Origin: Chthoniobacterales bacterium
GTDB taxonomy: Bacteria > Verrucomicrobiota > Verrucomicrobiia > Chthoniobacterales > DYNR01
Length of the DNA stretch: 64,000 bases
Direction: 5' to 3'
NCBI GenBank assembly: GCA_026418675.1
Contig: JAOAAX010000004.1
Location: forward strand, 59,306 to 123,305
The notes below the pieces were generated by a model. It was not told the origin of the DNA, made no database searches, and was given only the letters and a program-made list of their open reading frames with translations. Position numbers and translations under genes: made by a program. Shown piece by piece: positions 42,174 to 53,923 of the stretch; the stretch's first letter is position 1; each line of letters opens with the position of its first letter.

Positions 42174-43199
42174 TTAGTGGAGGCGTGGGAGGAGGAAACG
42201 AGCAAAAATGAGGTAAATAATGAGTGCGATACCAGAGGAGCCTGGGAGTGTTAGGATCCAAGTGAGGATCATATGGCGCCACGTGGAGAAATCGATAATG
42301 CCTTTGTTGGAGATGGCACCTGAACCGGTGATACTCCCAACGACAACATGGGTCGTGCTAATGGGTATGCCTAATCGAGAACATAAGAGGTTAACGAATG
42401 CAGCAGCAAGGTTAGCGGATAAGCCACTTTCATTTTCAAGTTTTGTAATTTTTTCACTGGCAGTGACAATGATTTTTTTGCCACCGGCGAGGGTGCCTAG
42501 CCCCATTGTTACGGCGCAGAGAAGGATTACCCACCAAGGAATTTGATTGCCCTGTTCTGGTATTAATTTTGCGCTGATGAGGGAAAGAGTAATAATACCC
42601 ATAGTTTTCTGTGCGTCGTTTGAGCCGTGGGAGAAAGCCATGAGCGCGCCAGAGAATATTTGGAGACGTGTAAGGAGATGATGCCTGAAATTTTTTTTAA
42701 GTTTTTTCAAAGCTTTATTAATGACGATCATAATAAGAGCGGAGACGACTAAGCCGAGGAGAGGGGAGGCGATCATCGGGATAATTACTTTTTCGTAAAC
42801 ATTGATCCAAATGATTTCGGATCTGCCGTGATAAGCGACACCTGCGCCGACGAGGCCGCCGACGATTGCATGGGATGAGCTGCTTGGCATACCGAACCAC
42901 CAGGTAAGGACGTTCCATGCGATAGCCCCAAGGAGGGCTGAGAGCACGATTAGTTGAGAGTTGATGGGGTCTTCGACATTGCGAATGATGCCTTTCTGAA
43001 TGGTTTCTGCGACTGCGGTGGCGAAAAAGGCACCGAGGATATTGAGGATTGCCGACATGACGAGAGCTTGTTTTAAGGTCATGGCTTTGGTTGCTACGAT
43101 TGTCGCGATGGCGTTGGCGGCATCGTGAAAACCGTTTGTGAAGTCAAATGTTAGAGCAATAAGGATTACGGCGATTACAATAAAAATAGGGACTTCCAT
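42174..43199 (-). CDS. PiT-family inorganic phosphate transporter
   Basis: FTNGFHDAANAIATIVATKAMT...FSHGSNDAQKTMGII; 341 aa polytopic. Confidence 0.93.
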   Translation of the reverse strand: MEVPIFIVIAVILIALTFDFTNGFHDAANAIATIVATKAMTLKQALVMSAILNILGAFFATAVAETIQKGIIRNVEDPINSQLIVLSALLGAIAWNVLTWWFGMPSSSSHAIVGGLVGAGVAYHGRSEIIWINVYEKVIIPMIASPLLGLVVSALIMIVINKALKKLKKNFRHHLLTRLQIFSGALMAFSHGSNDAQKTMGIITLSLISAKLIPEQGNQIPWWVILLCAVTMGLGTLAGGKKIIVTASEKITKLENESGLSANLAAAFVNLLCSRLGIPISTTHVVVGSITGSGAISNKGIIDFSTWRHMILTWILTLPGSSGIALIIYLIFARFLLPRLH

Positions 43200-43299
43200 A
43201 CGTTTGGATAAGAGAGAGTGAAGTTGTTTGTGGTAATCTTGATGGTTGATCAGATTTTGGGAACTACTTTTTTGGAGAAAACTGAAGAAGATAAGGTTC

Positions 43300-43674
43300 C
43301 TAATTTTGTGTTTTTGAGAGGAGCAGGTGGAAACCAGTTAGGATGAGAAGGATAGCGAAAATGCGGGTGAGGGTGGTGTTGCTGAGGTGTTTGAGGAGGT
43401 CTGCAGCGAAGAAAGAGGTGATGGCACCTGCAAGAGTGAGAGTAAGTGCTGCCGGCCAATGGATGAGGCCGTTGATGTGGTTGCGGAGAGAACCGGCGAT
43501 TGATATGAGGACAATGGCGGCGAGGGAAGTTGCGACGGCTTCTTTTTGCGGGAATCGGAAGAGCCAAACAAGGGCTGGAACCATGAGGATACCTCCGCCG
43601 ATGCCACAAATTGCTGCAATTGCGCCTGCGAGGATACCAACAAGAAAAATTAGGAGGAGCTGAGGAAGGGGCAT
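43300..43674 (-). CDS. Half-size TauE/SafE-family membrane protein
   Basis: LLIFLVGILAGAIAAICGIGGGILMVPALVWLFRFPQKEAVATSLAAIVLISIAG; 124 aa, one repeat unit only. Confidence 0.85.
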   Translation of the reverse strand: MPLPQLLLIFLVGILAGAIAAICGIGGGILMVPALVWLFRFPQKEAVATSLAAIVLISIAGSLRNHINGLIHWPAALTLTLAGAITSFFAADLLKHLSNTTLTRIFAILLILTGFHLLLSKTQN

Positions 43675-43695
43675 TAGGGGAATGGTAGGAAGGTT

Positions 43696-44241
43696 TTAAA
43701 TGAGACCGAGTTTCATCCTCCCCTCCTCGCTAATCATGGATTGGTTCCAAGGGGGATCCCAAACGAGTTCGACTTCGGCCTCTTCGACTCCTTCGATGGA
43801 GAGGATTTTGTTTTTTGCGTCGGCGGCGATAGTTGGGCCCATGCCGCAACCTGGAGCGGTGAGTGTCATTTTGACGTGGACGGAGGCGCCGCCGGACTCT
43901 TTATTTTGGACAATGCAATCGTAAATTAAGCCGAGGTCGACGACGTTGACTGGGATTTCTGGGTCATAGACGGTCCGCAACTGGTCCCAAACGGCTTCTT
44001 CGAGTGAGCCTTGAGGGGAGATTTTGGGAGGGAGGTTGAGGTCTTCCTCTGAGAGGCCGAGGGCGTCGGCGTTTTCAGCATCAATTCTAGCCAAGCCTGC
44101 TTGTGTTGCGACGGTGAAACTGCCACCGAGGCGTTGGGTGATAATGACTTTGGTGCCTTTTGGGAGTTCGATGAGGAAGCCGCTAGGGATTTCGATTGCG
44201 TTGCAATCGCGAAGGAGTTCGATTTCTTCGTGGAGGTGCAT
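43696..44241 (-). CDS. sufT: SufT-type Fe-S assembly protein (DUF59/MIP18 family)
   Basis: IPSGFLIELPKGTKVIITQRLGGSFTV...VWDQLRTVYDPEIPVNVVDLGLIYD...TLTAPGCGMGPTIAADAKNKI. Confidence 0.9.
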   Translation of the reverse strand: MHLHEEIELLRDCNAIEIPSGFLIELPKGTKVIITQRLGGSFTVATQAGLARIDAENADALGLSEEDLNLPPKISPQGSLEEAVWDQLRTVYDPEIPVNVVDLGLIYDCIVQNKESGGASVHVKMTLTAPGCGMGPTIAADAKNKILSIEGVEEAEVELVWDPPWNQSMISEEGRMKLGLI

Positions 44242-44411
44242 AGGTGAAGGATTTGAATAAAAATTAATTCAGTTTTTTTGAAAAAGACAAATTTCGATTT
44301 TAGAGGTTGAGAGGGTATGGGGGTGGAAGGGGAAAGGTGATAGGATAGTCGTTTATGGGATTGGGGATTAGTTTGGATGTGGGGCAGGAATTTGGTAGTG
44401 ATTTTCTTGTT

Positions 44412-45698
44412 TTATTGTGAATGGAGGTGCTGGCGTAAGGTTTTTGCGAGTTGGAGGGCGGACCAGCAGGCGTCTTCGTGGAAGCCATAGCGGAAATAAC
44501 TGCCGCAGAAGTAAATTTTTTGATTTGGGGAGATGGAGTTAAGTTGGTGAAGGCGTGGTTGGATAGTCTCGGTTTGTGAGGTGAAGGTTGGGTGTTCGTA
44601 TGTAGTTTCGTAGAGTATGGATTGTGGGGAAATGAAGTGATGGCTATTGAGGGAGACGATGTAATTTTTACGAGTGGGGAGGCGCTGGAGGGCATTCATC
44701 CAATAGTGGACTGTAGCCTCGATTTTTTGTGGTGGATGTGGGTTTTGGCGGACGAGGAAATTCCAAGATGCCCAGATGGAGCGGTGTTTAGGCAAGACGG
44801 AGGTATCGGTATGGAGGATGGCGTGATTTTTCTGGTAATGGAAGGGGGAGAGGAGTTCGATTTGGAGCTGGGAAGGGGATTCGAGGAGAGCGAGGGCTTG
44901 GTCGGCATGAGTGGCGAGGATGACTCGATCGAAGCGGAGAGGGGAGCCGGAAAGAGGGAGGACTTCGACGTTGTGGTCAGTTTGTCGGATTCGATGAATT
45001 GGGCAATGGATGGCATGGATTCCGGGCTGGTTGAGGATTTTTTGGACGTAGGAGTGAGCGCCGTTTTTGACTGTGAACCAACGGTGGTGGGTAAAGATGC
45101 CGAGGAAGCCGTGGTTGTGGAAGAATCGGAGGAGGGTTTGCGCTGGGAAGTCGTTGATTTGGGAGGGGGCTGTGGACCAGAGAGCGGAACTCATTGGGAG
45201 TAGATACCAATCGTAAAAATCCTGGCTGAGTTTGTTGGCTTGGACGAATTGGTGGAGTGTCTGATGGGCAGGGGGGGTTGAATGGGAGTTTTTTAGGGTG
45301 TGATGGGAGATGCGGAAGAACTTCAGGACTTCGCAGAGGAAGCGATAGAAGCGAGGGCGAAAGAGGTTTTGTAATTGGCCGAAGAGTTTGAGGAGGCTTG
45401 AGCCGTTGTATTCGAGGTTTGCGATGTCGTGACGGAGGGAAAAGGACATTTCGGCGGGCTGGTAATGGATGCCCAATTCTTGGAAAAGGCGCAGGAGGTT
45501 TGGGTAAGTGACTTTGTTGAAGACAATGAAGCCAGTATCTATTGGTAGCTTTATTCCGTTTTCCTCGATAATTCTTGTGTTGGTGTGGCCGCCGAAGTGG
45601 GTGTTTTTTTCGAGGATGGTAATCTGAGCGAAGGGGCGGAGATAATAGGCAGCCGTAAGGCCTGCAATGCCACTACCGATGATGGCAATGTGTTGCAT
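44412..45698 (-). CDS. FAD-dependent oxidoreductase / amine-oxidase-like (COG2907-like)
   Basis: IAIIGSGIAGLTAAYYLRPFAQITILEKNTHFGGHTNT...FCGSYFRYGFHEDACWSALQLA. Confidence 0.88.
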   Translation of the reverse strand: MQHIAIIGSGIAGLTAAYYLRPFAQITILEKNTHFGGHTNTRIIEENGIKLPIDTGFIVFNKVTYPNLLRLFQELGIHYQPAEMSFSLRHDIANLEYNGSSLLKLFGQLQNLFRPRFYRFLCEVLKFFRISHHTLKNSHSTPPAHQTLHQFVQANKLSQDFYDWYLLPMSSALWSTAPSQINDFPAQTLLRFFHNHGFLGIFTHHRWFTVKNGAHSYVQKILNQPGIHAIHCPIHRIRQTDHNVEVLPLSGSPLRFDRVILATHADQALALLESPSQLQIELLSPFHYQKNHAILHTDTSVLPKHRSIWASWNFLVRQNPHPPQKIEATVHYWMNALQRLPTRKNYIVSLNSHHFISPQSILYETTYEHPTFTSQTETIQPRLHQLNSISPNQKIYFCGSYFRYGFHEDACWSALQLAKTLRQHLHSQ

Positions 45699-45776
45699 GT
45701 GGTGTTAAAGAGGTGAGTAAAGAGGTGAGGATGGGTTGATGAAGAAAAGCTGGTGTTTGTTGAAAAGTTTTTGAGA

Positions 45777-48782
<3,006 letters not shown>

Positions 48783-49085
48783 GTGCGGAAGGGGATGTGA
48801 GATTAGTTGATTGTAAGAAGTTAGCAGGTTGCGAGAGAGGATGGGAGAGGTTAATTTTGAGGGTGGGGGTTGTATTGTTAAAGATGACTTATTTATCTAA
48901 AAAATAAGTTATGAATTTTTGGGATGTAGGAAGGTTTGTTATGGGAGGCAGGTTTGTTCGAGCTATGTGATGTTTTTTTTGGTATTGGGGGGAAGATGAA
49001 GGGTAGAGTGGTGTGTGGGTGTTGTGAATTTTTTGTTGGAAGGGAGAGAAGAGGGGTTCAAAATGTGAGAGAAAAGAAATTTGAC

Positions 49086-49772
49086 ATGCATTTGCGGATT
49101 GAGGAGTTGTTTGGACGGGTGACGAAGGAGAAAGCGGAGGAAATTATCCTTTTTTTACATCGGGAAGATCCAATGGGGTATCGTCGGATGATGGGCATGC
49201 TTGCTCAGCGGAGGAAGCTACGGCCGATTTTTATAGAGCGGAAGCCGAAGGTTGAGCGTCATGCTTGGATGATGGAGGAGTTGAGGCGGAGGAGAAACGC
49301 GGATTTGGCTTTGGAAGCGCTGCAGGCGTGGATTTTGAAGGACCGGAGTGGGATGGTTTTGGATTTTTTGGAGATTTTGGGTATTACCCACGATGGGAAG
49401 GGATTGGTGGATGAGTTACCCGAAGAGCCTGATGGGAAAAAAGTGGAGGAGGCTGTCGAGAAATTGTTAGCGAAGTATGAGGCGGAGGATGTGGCGTTGT
49501 ATTTGAATTTGTTTTTATGTGGAGGGGAGGGGAAGTGGGTGAATTTGGAAAGGATAGTAGAGAAGGACAGTAGGTTGTCATTAAGTAGAGGGGTGATTAG
49601 TGGTGGTGAGAAGGTAGAAGACGTTGAGGTTGGTGGGGGGCACGAGAGGGGAGTGGATGGGGATGGGGGGTCAAAAGATGGTTTGGAAATTGCAAAAGGA
49701 GCTGGGGATCAAGGGGAGGCGGGCGGAGGTTGTGGAAGGGAGGAGACAATAATTAACGAGAAGGACAAGTAA
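49086..49772 (+). CDS. Hypothetical charged protein (start inferred; frame open from 48936)
   Basis: MHLRIEELFGRVTKEKAEEIILFLHREDPMGYRRMMGMLAQRRKLRPIFIERKPKVERHAWM...; 2 nt before gmhA. Confidence 0.6.
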   Translation: MHLRIEELFGRVTKEKAEEIILFLHREDPMGYRRMMGMLAQRRKLRPIFIERKPKVERHAWMMEELRRRRNADLALEALQAWILKDRSGMVLDFLEILGITHDGKGLVDELPEEPDGKKVEEAVEKLLAKYEAEDVALYLNLFLCGGEGKWVNLERIVEKDSRLSLSRGVISGGEKVEDVEVGGGHERGVDGDGGSKDGLEIAKGAGDQGEAGGGCGREETIINEKDK

Positions 49773-49774
49773 GT

Positions 49775-50356
49775 ATGAATGCAGCGAAGAGTGTGTTTGA
49801 AACGTCTCTTGATGAATTGAAAGAGGTGTTGGAACTATTGCCGGCGATAGCGAAGCCAGTGCAACAAGGGGCGGATTTGCTCGAAGCGTGTTGGAAAGCC
49901 GGGAATAAAGTGATGCTTTGTGGGAATGGTGGGAGTGCTGCGGATGCGGCGCACTTTGCAACGGAGTTTACGTGTCGGTTTAAGGAGGACCGTCGGCCCT
50001 ATCCCGCGATGGCATTGGGAGTGGATGGGGGGTTGTTGACGGCGATTGGGAATGATTATGACTTTCGGGAAATTTTTTCACGGCAAGTGGAAGCATTTGG
50101 GAAGCCTGGGGATGTTTTGATTGGGATAACGACAAGTGGGAAGTCGAGGAATGTGTTGGATGCGATTGAGATGGCGCGGCGGAAACAAATGACTTCGATT
50201 TTGCTATGTGGAAAGGGTGGAGGATTTTCGCTTGGTGTGGCGGATTTGGAGATATTGGTTCCTGAGACGAAGACAACGGCGAGGATTCAGGAGGTGCATC
50301 AGTTTATCTTGCACGTATGGTGTGAGGAGATGGAGGCTCGATTGCCGAAGCAATGA
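49775..50356 (+). CDS. gmhA: Phosphoheptose isomerase / SIS-domain protein
   Basis: KVMLCGNGGSAADAAHFATEFTCRFKEDRRPYPAMAL...GITTSGKSRNVLDAIEMARRKQM. Confidence 0.9.
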   Translation: MNAAKSVFETSLDELKEVLELLPAIAKPVQQGADLLEACWKAGNKVMLCGNGGSAADAAHFATEFTCRFKEDRRPYPAMALGVDGGLLTAIGNDYDFREIFSRQVEAFGKPGDVLIGITTSGKSRNVLDAIEMARRKQMTSILLCGKGGGFSLGVADLEILVPETKTTARIQEVHQFILHVWCEEMEARLPKQ

Positions 50357-51453
50357 ATTGGTTTTGGGTGGTGGTGAGTGCGGTAGTTGGGGGAGTGATG
50401 GGATCTTTTGCGAATGCATGTATTTATCGGATGCCGCGAGGGATTCGGCTTTGGGAGCCGCGGCGTTCGTTTTGTCCGAGTTGTGAGCGGATGATTCCGT
50501 GGAGGGAGAATATTCCGATTTTGAGTTATTTGCTGTTGGGAGGGAAGTGTTCGGGGTGTGGGTGGAGGATTCCGGTGAGGTATTTGTTGGTGGAGGTTTT
50601 GATGGTTAGCTTGTTTGTGGGGATTTATTTGGTGCGAGGATTTCCGTTGTGCGTGGGGTATTGGGTTTTGGTGGTTCTGCTTGTGATTGGGGCGTTCGTG
50701 GATTGGGAATTTATGATATTGCCGGATGAGGTTACGGTTGGGGGAGTGATGTTGGGAGTTTTTGTTTCGGCTTTATTGGATGGTATGCATGTGGGTGGGG
50801 AATGGGTGGCAAGAGTGGGGAGTGCTCTGCTGGGAGCAATAGTGGGTTTTTTAGTTTTGTATGCTGTGGTGGAGTTAGGGAAACTGGCATTTGGGAGAAA
50901 GAAAGTGGTTTTTGATGGGAGCGTGGGGTTTCGTTTTTTTAAGGAAGGAGGGAAGTGGGTGGGCGAGTTTGATGGTGAGCGATTAGTCTTGGAGGAGGTT
51001 TTCAATCGTCCGAAGGATGAGCTTGAGATTGAGTGTGAAAAGGTTGAAGTGAATTGTAAGGAATTAGATGAGAGCAAATTGCGGATTCGATTTGACCGTA
51101 TTTTACTGAGGGATGGGGATGAGATTTTGCTTGAGGGGGTGGAGGAGATTCGGGGGCGTGCGAAAGGTGTTGTGATTCCGCGGGAAGCAATGGGTTTTGG
51201 GGATGTGAAATTGATGGCTGCGATTGGGGCTTTTTTGGGGTGGGAGGGTGTTTTATTTACGATATTTGTTGGCTCAGTTGTGGGGTGTTTGGTGGGTTTG
51301 ATTGGTGTTTTGATGGGAAAAGCTGAGAGGGGGACGCAACTTCCGTTTGGACCGTATTTGGCATTTGGGGCGTTGGTCTGGATGTTGGGTGGAGATTATT
51401 TGTGGTATATGTATTGGCAAGGGGTGATGGGTGGGCGGATTGGAGTTGGTTAA
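50353..51453 (+). CDS. pilD: Prepilin peptidase (type IV leader peptidase) with an extra approx. 90-aa insertion
   Basis: GSFANACIYRMPRG, CPSC...CSGCG, GAFVDWEFMILPDEVT, MGFGDVKLMAAIGAFLG. Confidence 0.92.
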   Translation: MNWFWVVVSAVVGGVMGSFANACIYRMPRGIRLWEPRRSFCPSCERMIPWRENIPILSYLLLGGKCSGCGWRIPVRYLLVEVLMVSLFVGIYLVRGFPLCVGYWVLVVLLVIGAFVDWEFMILPDEVTVGGVMLGVFVSALLDGMHVGGEWVARVGSALLGAIVGFLVLYAVVELGKLAFGRKKVVFDGSVGFRFFKEGGKWVGEFDGERLVLEEVFNRPKDELEIECEKVEVNCKELDESKLRIRFDRILLRDGDEILLEGVEEIRGRAKGVVIPREAMGFGDVKLMAAIGAFLGWEGVLFTIFVGSVVGCLVGLIGVLMGKAERGTQLPFGPYLAFGALVWMLGGDYLWYMYWQGVMGGRIGVG

Positions 51454-51460
51454 GTGACTT

Positions 51461-53359
51461 ATGGGGATGAAAGAGAAGGGAAATAAAGAGTGCGACAACA
51501 AGAAGGGAAAGGTAGGATGGAGCGAATTGATGCGGCTGGGTGTTGAGCCGTATCGTTGTTTACTGCGATACTTGCGGCCATATCGGCGTCGTTTTGTGCT
51601 GGGGTTGATGTGTGGGATAGGATTTGCAGTGGTGAATGGTTTATTCCCTGTGGTTGTGCTTGTTGTTGGACGGCAGGTATTTGGAGGGAGTGGGGAACAG
51701 TTTCGATTGCCGGGAGGTGTTGGGAGGTTGTTGGAGCAGTTGCCTCTTTTCCAAAGTCCGAGTCAAGCGGGATTTGCTGGTGTGATGATGGCTGTGGTTG
51801 TTGTGCCGATGGTGATGTTAATGCGGAGTATTTTTTCGTATTTGAATTCGTATTTGATGGCGTGGGTGAGTTATCGGATGCTCCAAGATTTGCGGCTGGA
51901 GCTTTTTTCGCATTTGCTGCGTCAGGGTATGGATTTTTTTGGGCGCGTGAAGGCGGGGAGCCTGATTTCGCGGGTTACAAATGATGTGCGGGTTGCTCAA
52001 ACTGCGTTTGTAACGATTGCCAGCGATGTATTCAAGAATCCGTTTTCGATTCTTATTGGAGCTGTTGTTTTGTTTGCATTGGATTGGAAGTTTTGCTTGG
52101 TGACGTTGCTGCTGTTTCCGACATGTCTTGTGCCTGTGATTGTATTTGGGAGGAAGGTTCGAAAGGCTGGGAAGGCAGAGGAAGAGGAGGCTGGAACGAT
52201 GTCTGTGATTCTGCAGGAGAGCTTTTTAGGGATTCGGGTTATCCAGTCTTTTTGCCGAGAAGAATACCAGGAGAGGCAGTTTGCGCGGAGTTGCGAGGAG
52301 CAATTTCGGAATTCGATGCGTGTGCGTAGGGCTACGGATATAGTGCAGCCGTTGATTGAAACAGTTTCTGCGTTTGGGGTGGCGCTAGCTTTGCTCTATG
52401 TGTATTTTAATAAGATGGCGCCGGAGAGGCTGCTTGCGCTGATGTCGGGGATTTTTTTGCTGTATGATCCGGCGAAGAAGCTTAGTCGGCTTCACATGCA
52501 GCTTCAGAAAGCGATTGCGGCGTCAGTGAACGTTCTTGAACTTTTGAGGAGAGAACCATCTGTTGGCGATCGATCTGATGCGATTGCGTTGTCGAGGTGT
52601 GAAGGGAGGATTGAATTTCGGGAAGTGACATTCGATTATGGGACGAAAGTGGCGGCGTTAGCGAATTTTTCCCTAGTTATTGAACCTGGGAAGAAGTATG
52701 CTTTGGTTGGGCCAAGTGGGGCTGGGAAGACGACGGTTTTATCGCTTTTGCAGCGGTTTTATGATCCGAAGGAGGGAGAGATTTTACTTGATGGGGTGGA
52801 TTTGCGACGTCTGAAGTTGCGGTGGTTGCGTGAACATATCGGAGTGGTGAGTCAAGAAACGTTTCTTTTCCATGATACGATTCTCGAGAATGTGCGTTTT
52901 GGGCGATTGGATGCTACGCGAGAGGAAATAGAGGAGGCCTGCAAGATAGCAAATGCGCACGAGTTTATTCTCAAGCAACCCAATGGGTATGAGACAGTGA
53001 TAGGGGATAAGGGGTGCATGCTATCCGGTGGGCAACAGCAGCGCCTTGCGATTGCACGAGCGATTTTGAAGGATGCGCCGATTCTTCTGCTTGATGAAGC
53101 GACGAGTGCCTTGGATTCGGAATCTGAGCGGATGATCCAAGCGGCATTAGAGCGGCTAGCTGCTGGCCGGACAGTTATTGCGATTGCGCACAGACTCTCG
53201 ACGGTCTTAAATGCTGATTGTATCGTTGTGATGGAAAAGGGGAGGATTGTTGGTCTGGGACGGCACGAGGAGTTGTTGAAAACTTCTAATTTGTATCGGC
53301 GTTTATACGAACTGCAATTTGTTGAAAATTCAATGGGTGCAGGGAAATTTTTTCAGTGA
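51461..53359 (+). CDS. ABC exporter (ATP-binding/permease fusion, MsbA-like)
   Basis: ALVGPSGAGKTTVLSLLQRFYDPKEGEILLDGVDL...LSGGQQQRLAIARAILKDAPILLLDEATSALDSESE. Confidence 0.95.
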   Translation: MGMKEKGNKECDNKKGKVGWSELMRLGVEPYRCLLRYLRPYRRRFVLGLMCGIGFAVVNGLFPVVVLVVGRQVFGGSGEQFRLPGGVGRLLEQLPLFQSPSQAGFAGVMMAVVVVPMVMLMRSIFSYLNSYLMAWVSYRMLQDLRLELFSHLLRQGMDFFGRVKAGSLISRVTNDVRVAQTAFVTIASDVFKNPFSILIGAVVLFALDWKFCLVTLLLFPTCLVPVIVFGRKVRKAGKAEEEEAGTMSVILQESFLGIRVIQSFCREEYQERQFARSCEEQFRNSMRVRRATDIVQPLIETVSAFGVALALLYVYFNKMAPERLLALMSGIFLLYDPAKKLSRLHMQLQKAIAASVNVLELLRREPSVGDRSDAIALSRCEGRIEFREVTFDYGTKVAALANFSLVIEPGKKYALVGPSGAGKTTVLSLLQRFYDPKEGEILLDGVDLRRLKLRWLREHIGVVSQETFLFHDTILENVRFGRLDATREEIEEACKIANAHEFILKQPNGYETVIGDKGCMLSGGQQQRLAIARAILKDAPILLLDEATSALDSESERMIQAALERLAAGRTVIAIAHRLSTVLNADCIVVMEKGRIVGLGRHEELLKTSNLYRRLYELQFVENSMGAGKFFQ

Positions 53360-53487
53360 GTTGTGAATTGAGATTAAAAAAAAGATGGATCTTTGGGCTG
53401 GATTTTGGCAAAGGGTAAGTTGTTTTGAGAGAAGGGCTGACAGAGAGTGGGTTAGTGAGGAAAAGAATTTTACCAAGTGAAGTCGAG

Positions 53488-53525
53488 CAAAAAAAAAGCC
53501 GAGCTCATAAGAAGCTCGGCTTTCA
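53488..53525. terminator. Likely bidirectional intrinsic terminator between the ABC exporter and the glutaredoxin-like gene
   Basis: AAAAAAAAAGCCGAGCT-cataaga-AGCTCGGCTTT: 9-bp perfect stem. Confidence 0.85.
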
Positions 53526-53546
53526 GCACGAAAGGGATATACGTGC

Positions 53547-53885
53547 TTAATTGGAGCAAGTTAGCTGCTGGATGGGCTGTGAATGGTGGAGGCAGCCGGA
53601 GTTTGTTGGGAAGTCAGTGGAAGCGTTTGAAGGCTCCACTAGATGTTGTTGAATGAGGTATTGTTCCAATTCCTCGCCACTAATGTCGGCCAGCATGACG
53701 CCATTGACTATAACGCATGGGGAGAGGGGCTGACCGCTTAATTCCTCCATTTCTACTCTGTATTGAGGATTTTGAATTATATCTTTTTCCTCGTATTCCA
53801 AATTGTATTTTGCGAGGACGGCTCGGACGCCTTTGCTCCAGCCACAATGGGTTTTGAGGTAAGCTGTGATGGTAGGTTTTGTCAT
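53547..53885 (-). CDS. Glutaredoxin-like protein with CGWS active-site motif
   Basis: TITAYLKTHCGWSKGVRAVLAKYNLEYEEKDIIQNPQYRVEMEELSGQPLSPCVIVNGVMLADISGEELEQYL; ATG chosen over the upstream TTG. Confidence 0.8.
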   Translation of the reverse strand: MTKPTITAYLKTHCGWSKGVRAVLAKYNLEYEEKDIIQNPQYRVEMEELSGQPLSPCVIVNGVMLADISGEELEQYLIQQHLVEPSNASTDFPTNSGCLHHSQPIQQLTCSN

Positions 53886-53923
53886 AGCGTAGAAGAATTT
53901 TGCCAAGGTTGCGTTGGATGCAA

